Assembly (NCBI GenBank): GCA_030624355.1
Contig: JAUXKG010000033.1
Coordinates: 1 to 12,291 of the forward strand
DNA length: 12,291 bases
Direction: 5' to 3'
Origin: Acidobacteriota bacterium
GTDB lineage: Bacteria; Acidobacteriota; UBA6911; RPQK01; JADFOI01
The position numbers were made by a program, and so were the translations under genes. Every line of letters begins with the position of its first letter. Position 1 is the stretch's first letter. Shown in pieces: positions 1 to 6,069 of the stretch. Under the pieces are notes generated by a model. It searched no databases. It saw only the letters and a list, made by a program, of their open reading frames with translations, and had not been told where the DNA came from.

Positions 1-63
1 CACGCCTTGTCATCGCGGCGCCTGCAACACTTCGTCACGACAACCTATGCATTATCCTGGCTT
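1..63 (+). repeat. Right end of a repeat element (copy A), cut by the window edge
   Basis: Bases 2-21 are identical to 10789-10808 inside the complete element near the end of the window. After that, copy A lacks the roughly 50-base hairpin section of the complete copy. It then resumes with a matching 'CACTTCGT...CCTATG' stretch and ends in a decayed terminal repeat at 46-63, matching the intact right end (10883-10900) at about 13 of 18 positions. There is no coding capacity. The left part of this copy would lie upstream of the window. Confidence 0.7.
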
Positions 64-101
64 TCTTTACAAATAGCATGCCGTTTGTAGGACAGGACAC
101 C

Positions 102-138
102 TTAGTCGGAATTATGCAAAAATTGTTTACTGCAGTGC
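102..138 (+). repeat. Left end of a repeat element (copy B), decayed
   Basis: This stretch matches the left end of the complete element (10653-10689) at about 31 of 37 positions, including an identical TTTACTGCAGTGC at 126-138. Just downstream, TTGTCACGAA (about 142-151) is the reverse complement of TTCGTGACAA inside the right part of the complete copy. Copy B is therefore probably a short or internally deleted member lying directly upstream of trpS. No matching right end is visible before trpS starts. Confidence 0.6.
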
Positions 139-196
139 ATTTTGTCACGAAACTTTTGTACCATTCGAGCAACCAGAGTCAATTCGTAATCCTGCG

Positions 197-1198
197 ATGA
201 AAAAACGAGTCTTCAGTGGAATGCGGCCAACTGGCCGACTACATCTGGGAAACTATCTGGGAGCTTTGGAAAACTGGGTTTTAATGCAGGAGGAGTACGA
301 TTGTATCTTTGGAATCGTGGATTATCATGCCCTGACCTCCGAATACAGGAACGTGGAGTCTGTGCATGAGAGTGTCTTTCAGATCGCAGTTGATTGGTTG
401 GCCAGTGGGCTTGACCCGGAAAAATCAATACTGATGATTCAGTCTATGGTTCCTGAACATGCCGAGCTTCATTTGTTGTTGTCGATGATTGTGCCGACGC
501 CCTGGCTTGAACGGGTTCCTACCTACAAGGAGCAGATGGAACAGCTTCGCGACAAGGATCTTTCCACTTACGGTTTTTTGGGCTATCCGCTGCTTCAAGC
601 TGCTGATATTTTGATTTACAAGGCGGATTTGGTCCCGGTCGGGGAGGATCAGGTGGCGCACATCGAACTGTCACGAGAAGTAGCACGCCGCTTCAATAAT
701 TTCTATGGGACAGTGTTTCCCGAACCCGAAGCAAAATTGACCCAATCTCCTCGTCTTCCCGGTACTGACGGTCGGAAGATGAGTAAAAGCTATGGCAATG
801 AAATTCAGTTGTCGGAAGATCCGAAACAGATTCAGAAAAAGATCATGACAATGATCACCGATCCTGCTCGAAAGCGGCGCACTGACCCGGGCAATCCTGA
901 GGTATGTCCGGTATTCGACTACCATAAGATTTTCACTGAATCCGCCGGGCGAGACTGGGTTGTGCAAGGCTGTAGTACGGCCGGAATTGGCTGTTCAGAC
1001 TGCAAGGAGATGTTGCTGAAAGGGATGCTTCCTGTCATTGAACCCTTGCACGAAAAGCGAATGAAGCTGGAACGCAGTCCGAGCGATGTCAAGGAGATCC
1101 TTGTGGAAGGTACTGGTAAGGCCAGCCGCATCGCCAAACAGACGATGCAGGAGGTTCGCCAGGCGATGAAACTGGACTACTCGGCAGAAGGCTGGTGA
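197..1198 (+). CDS. trpS: Tryptophan--tRNA ligase (TrpRS) with a probable [4Fe-4S] cysteine motif
   Basis: This cytoplasmic class I aminoacyl-tRNA synthetase charges tRNA-Trp with tryptophan using ATP. The 333-residue length is normal for the bacterial family. The HIGH-type signature reads HLGN at about residues 16-19, within GMRPTGRLHLGNYLG, and the KMSKS loop is at 194-198. The C-terminal half carries C237, C259, C266 and C269, spaced C-x21-C-x6-C-x2-C. This is almost the C-x22-C-x6-C-x2-C pattern that binds an iron-sulfur cluster near the anticodon-binding part of Thermotoga maritima TrpRS; cluster binding here is inferred from that similarity. The ATG at 197 has no Shine-Dalgarno sequence. 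A weak -10-like CGTAAT (185-190) ends exactly 6 bases before it, so the message may be leaderless. scpA follows 63 bases downstream on the same strand. Confidence 0.96.
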   Translation: MKKRVFSGMRPTGRLHLGNYLGALENWVLMQEEYDCIFGIVDYHALTSEYRNVESVHESVFQIAVDWLASGLDPEKSILMIQSMVPEHAELHLLLSMIVPTPWLERVPTYKEQMEQLRDKDLSTYGFLGYPLLQAADILIYKADLVPVGEDQVAHIELSREVARRFNNFYGTVFPEPEAKLTQSPRLPGTDGRKMSKSYGNEIQLSEDPKQIQKKIMTMITDPARKRRTDPGNPEVCPVFDYHKIFTESAGRDWVVQGCSTAGIGCSDCKEMLLKGMLPVIEPLHEKRMKLERSPSDVKEILVEGTGKASRIAKQTMQEVRQAMKLDYSAEGW

Positions 1199-1261
1199 CA
1201 CATCGGATGACCGATACGGAACCGCGGAGACACGTCAGGCCGAAGGGCTAGACTACCTGGC

Positions 1262-1987
1262 GTGAATCAGCAAACGTCGACTGCGACAGATGATTACACC
1301 ATTCAACTTGAGATCTTTGAAGGACCTCTTGATCTCCTCCTCCATCTCATCCGTAAGCAGGAGGTTGATATCTATGACATTCCCATTGCCAAAATCACCG
1401 ACCAATATCTGCGCTACGTCCAGGTGATGAAGGATCTGAATATCACCGTGGCGGGTGAGTTTGTGGCGATGGCGGCCACGCTCATTCACATTAAGTCACA
1501 ACTGCTCTTGCCCTCCGACCCAAACATGGTTGAAGAGGAAGAGGACGATCCCCGCCAGCAATTGGTTCAGCAGCTACTGGAATACGAAAGGTTCCAAAAG
1601 GCGGCGCACATGCTGTACGAGTTGGAAACCGTAGAACTTTCCGTGTGGTCCCGAGGCGAAAGTGAATTTGAGGAGGAAGAGCAGGAGGCTGTATCGGCGA
1701 CATTGTACGATATGATTCATGCCTTCCATGAGGTGGTAGAACGTTTCAAGGAGCAGATCGTGCTGGAGGTGGAGCACGATCCGGTCACTGTCGAAGAGAA
1801 GATTGCAGAAATTCGACGTCTCCTGAAGGTTCAGCAGGAAGTTTTATTTTCATTCTTTTTTAGACACAAGATTTCACGACTTCATCTGGCGGTCACCCTG
1901 GTTGCTCTTCTGGAGTTGGCCAGGTTGCAAGAGGTTCGCCTGTCACAAAAGGGCGTATTCAAGGACATTCGAATTCTGGCATGTTGA
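1262..1987 (+). CDS. scpA: Segregation and condensation protein A (kleisin)
   Basis: ScpA is the kleisin subunit of the bacterial Smc-ScpAB condensin. It bridges the Smc heads and helps chromosome compaction and segregation in the nucleoid. The 241-residue product has the typical N-terminal block FEGPLDLLLHLIRKQEVDIYDI (about 19-40), which contacts the Smc neck. An acidic middle (EEEEDD and EFEEEEQEA) follows, and the C-terminal winged-helix region SRLHLAVTLVALLELARL contacts the Smc cap. The start is the GTG at 1262, which places the conserved block at the usual distance from the N-terminus; the upstream GAAGGG is a weak ribosome site. The last 7 bases overlap scpB (ATGTTGA at 1981-1987), which suggests translational coupling of the two partners. 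Confidence 0.95.
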   Translation: MNQQTSTATDDYTIQLEIFEGPLDLLLHLIRKQEVDIYDIPIAKITDQYLRYVQVMKDLNITVAGEFVAMAATLIHIKSQLLLPSDPNMVEEEEDDPRQQLVQQLLEYERFQKAAHMLYELETVELSVWSRGESEFEEEEQEAVSATLYDMIHAFHEVVERFKEQIVLEVEHDPVTVEEKIAEIRRLLKVQQEVLFSFFFRHKISRLHLAVTLVALLELARLQEVRLSQKGVFKDIRILAC

Positions 1988-2532
1988 CAGCAGAGTTGGA
2001 GAACCAGATTTTGGCAGTTCTTTTCGTGGCCAGGGAACCGCTGATGCTTTCTCAGTTGCAGGAGATCTATCCGAAAACAAGTGCCGAAGATCTCAAGGGA
2101 GCCCTCGGACGTCTGAGCTCCAACTTCAGTTCACTGCAGGAAGCGATGGAAATTCGTGAAGTTGGCGGTGGATACCGCATGACAACCCGTCCCGAGCATC
2201 ACGAAATTATTCGTAGCTACCTGAAGACCAAACCTTCCTCGAAGTTGTCTCTGGCAGCCCTGGAGACACTTTCTGTAATTGCCTACAAGCAGCCCGTGAC
2301 CATGCCGGAGATTATGGAAATCCGGGGAGTAAGAGGGAGCTCGACTATAAGAACCCTCTTGGAAAAAAGACTGATTGAAATCCGTGGCCGTAAAAAAGCA
2401 GTGGGACGACCCATCATGTATGGAACCAGCAAAGACTTCCTGTTGCACTTCGGCCTGAAGGATCTTTCCGATCTGCCCACCTTAGGGGAACTGGAAGAAG
2501 TTTTAGCCCAGCCCGGGAGTCTTTCCGAGTAA
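1981..2532 (+). CDS. scpB: Segregation and condensation protein B
   Basis: ScpB is a dimeric double winged-helix protein that binds the ScpA linker in the Smc-ScpAB complex. The 183-residue product is of normal length. It carries the family core ALETLSVIAYKQPVT (93-107), followed by an IRGVRGSSTIRTLLEKRLIE stretch and GRPIMYGTS (132-140), all standard ScpB signatures. The ATG lies inside the last codons of scpA (7-base overlap), so it is probably translated by coupling and needs no strong ribosome site of its own. The protein ends soon after the second winged helix with no long acidic tail. About 310 bases without a gene separate it from rluB, which more often follows closely. Confidence 0.95.
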   Translation: MLTAELENQILAVLFVAREPLMLSQLQEIYPKTSAEDLKGALGRLSSNFSSLQEAMEIREVGGGYRMTTRPEHHEIIRSYLKTKPSSKLSLAALETLSVIAYKQPVTMPEIMEIRGVRGSSTIRTLLEKRLIEIRGRKKAVGRPIMYGTSKDFLLHFGLKDLSDLPTLGELEEVLAQPGSLSE

Positions 2533-2556
2533 TAGGTGAGGTCGCGTTACAGGTGC

Positions 2557-2591
2557 CGCCGTAACCCTTTGGGCGGAAGGGGGTTGCGGTG
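2557..2591 (+). other. 11-bp imperfect hairpin after scpB
   Basis: Bases 2557-2567 pair with 2581-2591 (11 pairs including two G-U) around a 13-base loop. The hairpin begins 24 bases after the scpB stop. No run of T follows, so it is not a standard intrinsic terminator. It could be the processed or structured 3' end of the trpS-scpAB transcript, or chance in a GC-rich stretch. No known RNA family was recognised. Confidence 0.4.
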
Positions 2592-2773
2592 CATCTCTTG
2601 GTCGCTTGTCGTCGCCGATGTCCCTGCATCGCCTCCTCCTCGCTCCTCGACCTGCCCACCCAAGCCCCATCTGCGCGACCCTACCTATTACTCGGACAGG
2701 CTGCTAGAGATTGCGCCTCTTCACGGAAATGAGCATATACTCTGTGAGGTATAGTGCGCTGTTCCAACTGTCC
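2592..2773. other. Gene-free stretch, no recognisable content
   Basis: The scpB-rluB gap spans about 310 bases. Apart from the hairpin at 2557-2591 and the palindrome at 2774-2801, it holds a pyrimidine-rich stretch (about 2621-2672, CCTCCTCCTCGCTCCTC-like) and AT-richer DNA around 2725-2755. Open frames exist here, but they have no ribosome site, no recognisable protein and low-complexity translations. I see no tRNA, known riboswitch or clear promoter. Confidence 0.5.
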
Positions 2774-2801
2774 TAACCCGGATTATGCATAATTCGGGCT
2801 A
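2774..2801. repeat. 28-base near-perfect palindrome: two repeat-element ends joined
   Basis: The half-sites TAACCCGGATTATG and CATAATTCGGGCTA are reverse complements at 12 of 14 positions. Each half matches the terminal repeat of the complete element at 10654-10900 (TAGCCCGAATTATTCATA). It therefore looks like the left and right ends of the same element fused with nothing between them. It lies 46 bases upstream of the rluB start. Confidence 0.7.
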
Positions 2802-2847
2802 AGAAGCGGACCGTGGTGGAATGCAGCCTCATCCATAGGAAGAATTG

Positions 2848-3606
2848 TTGGCCGTGCAACAACGTCTACAAAAGATCATAGCAGCTGCGGGGATTACCTC
2901 GCGCAGAAAGGCCGAGGATCTGATTCGGCAGGGAAGGGTTACCCTCAATGGGCATCCTGCCTCCAAGCTGGGAACGAGCGCCGATCCTGCGAAGGACAAG
3001 ATCAGGGTGGACGGAGTGCTCCTCCGGCCCGAAAAGCTTGAATACCACCTGGTCAACAAGCCACAAGGAGTACTCAGTTCTGTATCCGATCCAAAGGGCC
3101 GGCCTGTGGTGACCGATCTTATACGCTCCAGCAGACGCCTGTACCCCGCAGGAAGATTGGATTTCCAAAGCGAAGGACTGATGGTGCTGACCAACGATGG
3201 AGGATTAACCCGCAAGATTATCAGTTCTGGACAGATCGAAAAGCAGTATCGGGTCAAAGTGAGAGGCCAGCCCCGGCAGGAAATGCTGCAACGTCTTCGC
3301 CAGGGGGGCCGAATCGGAGGTGAGCGATTTTCATCCTGTAGAATTACCTTGTTGAAAAAGGGTTCCAATTGTTGGTATCAGGTTGCTCTGTTTCACGGGA
3401 GAAATCGCCAAATCAGAAGAATGTTTGATCACATCGGACATCCGGTCATGCGCCTTCGCCGGGTTTCCATCGGGCCCATTCTGCTGGGTGATCTTTCCCC
3501 AGGCGCTTCTCGAAAGATGACTGCAAAGGAAGTACGATTGTTGAAGACGCGGGTGGAGCGCACCCAGAGAAAAGAAGAGGGTTCGAGGGGATTTGTTCCG
3601 AGTTGA
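2848..3606 (+). CDS. rluB: Pseudouridine synthase of the RsuA/RluB family, probably 23S rRNA RluB
   Basis: The enzyme isomerises a specific uridine in ribosomal RNA to pseudouridine; RluB acts on the large subunit near the peptidyl transferase centre. An N-terminal S4 RNA-binding domain (first ~65 residues, RLQKIIAAAGITSRRKAEDLI) is followed by the synthase domain. Catalytic aspartate lies in GRLDFQSEGLMVLTNDG (residue 105 from this start). The later block GRNRQIRRMFDHIGHPVMRLRR is also typical. The tail is basic, as in RluB. Starts in this frame are TTG 2845, TTG 2848 and GTG 2854; AGGA at 2837-2840 is best spaced for TTG 2848. RsuA (16S rRNA) is the alternative, but the position after scpAB favours RluB. 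The riboflavin synthase gene begins 38 bases downstream, so the two are probably co-transcribed. Confidence 0.9.
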   Translation: MAVQQRLQKIIAAAGITSRRKAEDLIRQGRVTLNGHPASKLGTSADPAKDKIRVDGVLLRPEKLEYHLVNKPQGVLSSVSDPKGRPVVTDLIRSSRRLYPAGRLDFQSEGLMVLTNDGGLTRKIISSGQIEKQYRVKVRGQPRQEMLQRLRQGGRIGGERFSSCRITLLKKGSNCWYQVALFHGRNRQIRRMFDHIGHPVMRLRRVSIGPILLGDLSPGASRKMTAKEVRLLKTRVERTQRKEEGSRGFVPS

Positions 3607-3644
3607 TCGATCCGCTCCTTGATGAGTCTGAATATCAAGAAACT

Positions 3645-4838
3645 ATGTTTACTGGAATTGTTCAGGAAAGAGGAGAGATCCTCTCAAAGACACAAACTGG
3701 CAGCGGAGCTGATTTACAGATCAAGTGTGAGCAGCTTCTGCCGGATCTTCGGTCTGGAGACAGCGTCAGTATCGATGGCGTGTGTCTCACCGTTACGGAA
3801 AAGGACGAACAGTCATTTACGGTCACAGTTTCTCCCGAAACACTCAGACTGACCAACATCGGTGATCGGCGCTCAGGAGATCCGGTCAACTTGGAGCCGG
3901 CGGCTACCATTGCGGGTGTTTTGGGGGGGCACCTGGTGCAAGGACATGTGGATCAAACGGGTGAGGTCCTCTCTTTTACCTCAGAGGGGAACTCCAGAAT
4001 ATTTCGTTTTACTGCCCCGCCGGATATTCTTCATCACTGTGTGCTCAAGGGCAGCATTACCGTAAATGGCGTCAGTCTGACCATTTCCGGATTGGACTCT
4101 GAGGGTTTTGAGGTGGCGATTATTCCTCATACTCATGAAGTCACGAATTTCAAGGAGTTGCAGAAGGGTGATCGGGTCAACCTGGAAGCGGATGTGCTTA
4201 GCAAATATGTGGAATCCCATGTGAAGCGAATCCTCGGGATGTGGACTATTGTCGCGTTTCTTTCTTCGACTCTGCTCTTGGGAGACCCGTTGGTTCTGGG
4301 GCCCAATTCCGTACTGGTCTATTCCAATCTAACCCGCAATGCCGAGAGCCAGTTTGTCCTTCGCCTGGCTCGATTTCGACCCGACATTGTTCTGGAATGG
4401 GAGTCGGAAAGTGAGCAGGGGACACTGCACTTGTATCAGCAAGCGATTCAGGATGGACAGCAATTCTCATTCACCGGTTTATTCAAGTTCGGCGTTGATG
4501 TCGAATCTGAAGACGAGTTGGCGATGTGGCTTTCTGAACAGTTGTATCGCCGATTGATTGAGGAGGTTGAGACGAGAATGAGTGCTAGTTCATCATCACT
4601 GGATCTGAGGTTGGTAGGAGAGGGAGACTATACGATTACCCTCAACCGGAAAGCTGTCCAAAGTCCGGTCATTTATGCTAAAGACAGCCGGAGAGGCTCG
4701 TGGGTCTTTCACAGAGATCCGAACAACCCGCTGCTGGTAGAATATGTCTCAGCCCACTTCCGTCAGTCTCTGCGAGCCGTCTCGACGGTCGCGACCAATA
4801 AGTTGCGATGGATTAAAAAATTGCCTCCAGTCAGATAG
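3645..4838 (+). CDS. ribE: Riboflavin synthase (alpha chain) with a 199-residue C-terminal extension of unknown function
   Basis: Riboflavin synthase dismutates two 6,7-dimethyl-8-ribityllumazine molecules to riboflavin, the last step of the pathway. Residues 1-198 form a complete enzyme with two lumazine-binding repeats. MFTGIVQE is the canonical N-terminus, which fixes the ATG at 3645 rather than the TTG at 3603. Likely active-site residues C47 (GVCLTV), K135 (LKGSITVNG), S144 (NGVSLTI) and D183 are all kept. The usual protein ends near YVESHVKRIL. Here the frame continues from M199 into a hydrophobic segment (MWTIVAFLSSTLLLG) preceded by K and R, then about 175 residues that I do not recognise, ending LRWIKKLPPVR. 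This could be a true fusion with an exported or membrane-tethered C-terminal domain, or a separate signal-peptide protein translated from the ATG at 4239 with the ribE stop codon lost. No strong ribosome site precedes either start. Confidence 0.9.
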   Translation: MFTGIVQERGEILSKTQTGSGADLQIKCEQLLPDLRSGDSVSIDGVCLTVTEKDEQSFTVTVSPETLRLTNIGDRRSGDPVNLEPAATIAGVLGGHLVQGHVDQTGEVLSFTSEGNSRIFRFTAPPDILHHCVLKGSITVNGVSLTISGLDSEGFEVAIIPHTHEVTNFKELQKGDRVNLEADVLSKYVESHVKRILGMWTIVAFLSSTLLLGDPLVLGPNSVLVYSNLTRNAESQFVLRLARFRPDIVLEWESESEQGTLHLYQQAIQDGQQFSFTGLFKFGVDVESEDELAMWLSEQLYRRLIEEVETRMSASSSSLDLRLVGEGDYTITLNRKAVQSPVIYAKDSRRGSWVFHRDPNNPLLVEYVSAHFRQSLRAVSTVATNKLRWIKKLPPVR

Positions 4839-4879
4839 GACTTCAATTCTATCCTCACTGTCCCGACTCCCGTAGATAC

Positions 4880-4912
4880 TTGAATCTCTAAACGGTCCAT
4901 TTTCTGTATAAT
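4880..4912 (+). promoter_or_regulatory. Possible promoter of the DHBP synthase gene
   Basis: A perfect TATAAT lies at 4907-4912, 23 bases before the ATG at 4936. The best -35-like hexamer, TTGAAT (4880-4885), is 21 bases upstream of it, longer than ideal, so only the -10 is convincing. AGGA at 4923-4926 gives a ribosome site 9 bases before the ATG. Nothing in this leader resembles an FMN riboswitch. Confidence 0.4.
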
Positions 4913-4935
4913 GAGGGTTTTCAGGATCCGGTAAA

Positions 4936-6057
4936 ATGAGGTTGAGTACAGTAGAAGAAGCGGTTAACGACATTCGCCAAGGAAAGATGGTGATTGTCGT
5001 CGATGAAGAGCATCGCGAGAATGAGGGGGACCTCACGATCGCGGCGGAGAAGGTGACGCCCGATATAATTAATTTCATGGCTTACCACGGGCGAGGATTG
5101 ATCTGTATGGCGATGACCGGTGAGCGACTGGATGCACTGAGAATTCCTCTCATGGTGAACAAGAATGAGTCGACCCATGGGACCGCTTTTTGCGTCAGTA
5201 TCGAAGCACGTCGGAATGTATCCACGGGAATCTCAGCTGCTGACAGAGCTATGACTATCCTGACCGCAGTCAACGCTGAAAGCCGTCCCGAAGATTTGAT
5301 CAAACCGGGTCATGTTTTCCCACTGAGGGCCCGCCGAGGGGGTGTGCTGAAAAGAGCGGGCCAGACGGAAGCCGCCGTGGATTTGGCTCAGATCGCCGGT
5401 TTAGCTCCTGCTGGAGTGATCTGTGAGATCATGAACGAGGACGGAACTATGGCCCGTCTTCCCGACCTGCAGCAGTTCGGGAAGGAGCATGGCTTGCGAA
5501 TTCTCTCGGTTGTGGATCTGATCAAGTTCCGACTGAACACGGAGAAGTTCGTTAAATGGGTCGGAAACAGGCCGTTCCAGTCCGAGTTGGGCAGCTTTGA
5601 CCTACATCTGTACAAAAACGAGTTGGATGGAGATCTGCATTTGGCCTTTGTTAAGGGGAATATCGGCGGAGAGGAACCGGTTCTGGTCCGAGTTCAAAGG
5701 GAATCGGTGGTGGATGATGTTTTCTTGAGAGGAGCGGGTCAAGCAGGTAAAGAGCTGAGAAGATCTCTGCAGTTGATTGAAAAAGAAGGTCGCGGGGTAC
5801 TGGTGTATTTACGCCTGAAGGGACGGGACGGATCGCTACTGGCTGAATTCGAGCATCAGGAGGGAACGGAACCCAATGAGGTTCAACACCCGGTGAATTT
5901 TAGAGGTCATGGAATTGGGGCTCAGATTCTGGTCGATCTGGGTCTACGCCAGATTCGGCTTCTGACCAATCATCCAAAGAGGATGGTGGGGTTGGAAGGG
6001 TTTGATTTGAATGTGGTTGAACAGTTGCCGATTGAGGTGGGTCGATCAGTCGGATAA
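4936..6057 (+). CDS. ribB: 3,4-dihydroxy-2-butanone 4-phosphate synthase with a degenerate GTP cyclohydrolase II domain (RibBX-like)
   Basis: The N-terminal half (about 1-205) is an intact DHBP synthase, which turns ribulose 5-phosphate into the four-carbon donor for riboflavin. It has DEEHRENEGDL (23-33), the STGISAADR block, H126 in GHVFPLRAR, and E145 in GQTEAAVDLA. The second half (about 206-373) aligns with GTP cyclohydrolase II through RVQRES, EGRGVLVYLR and RLLTNHPKR. However, the three zinc cysteines of RibA are replaced: S257 in the first position, and G266 and G268 where RibA has RCDCG. The catalytic QEGRGIGL-type loop reads LKGRDGSL. This half should not release formate from GTP. 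The same layout is known in RibBX proteins, where the second domain is non-catalytic. A separate ribA is expected elsewhere. The gene follows ribE by 97 bases and converges on the VWA gene with a 12-base gap. Confidence 0.92.
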   Translation: MRLSTVEEAVNDIRQGKMVIVVDEEHRENEGDLTIAAEKVTPDIINFMAYHGRGLICMAMTGERLDALRIPLMVNKNESTHGTAFCVSIEARRNVSTGISAADRAMTILTAVNAESRPEDLIKPGHVFPLRARRGGVLKRAGQTEAAVDLAQIAGLAPAGVICEIMNEDGTMARLPDLQQFGKEHGLRILSVVDLIKFRLNTEKFVKWVGNRPFQSELGSFDLHLYKNELDGDLHLAFVKGNIGGEEPVLVRVQRESVVDDVFLRGAGQAGKELRRSLQLIEKEGRGVLVYLRLKGRDGSLLAEFEHQEGTEPNEVQHPVNFRGHGIGAQILVDLGLRQIRLLTNHPKRMVGLEGFDLNVVEQLPIEVGRSVG

Positions 6058-6069
6058 CGGGCGCAGCGC

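Noticed and set aside
2557..2591. Intrinsic terminator after scpB
   Set aside because: The hairpin is reasonable, but no run of T follows on the plus strand.
2536..2754. 72-codon frame in the scpB-rluB gap
   Set aside because: The translation is low complexity (arginine-, proline- and serine-rich from GC-rich DNA), with no ribosome site and no recognisable domain.
2725..2755. Inverted repeat TATAC...GTATA in the scpB-rluB gap as an operator
   Set aside because: Arms are only 5 bases and do not extend; this is expected by chance.
3603..3644. TTG start at 3603 for riboflavin synthase
   Set aside because: It adds 14 residues before the canonical MFTGIVQE N-terminus and overlaps the rluB stop; the ATG at 3645 is clearly better.
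4839..4935. FMN riboswitch before the DHBP synthase gene
   Set aside because: The 97-base leader is too short and lacks the conserved FMN aptamer core; GGGTTTTCAGGATCCGGTAAA only superficially resembles part of it. The ribE leader is 38 bases and also unsuitable.
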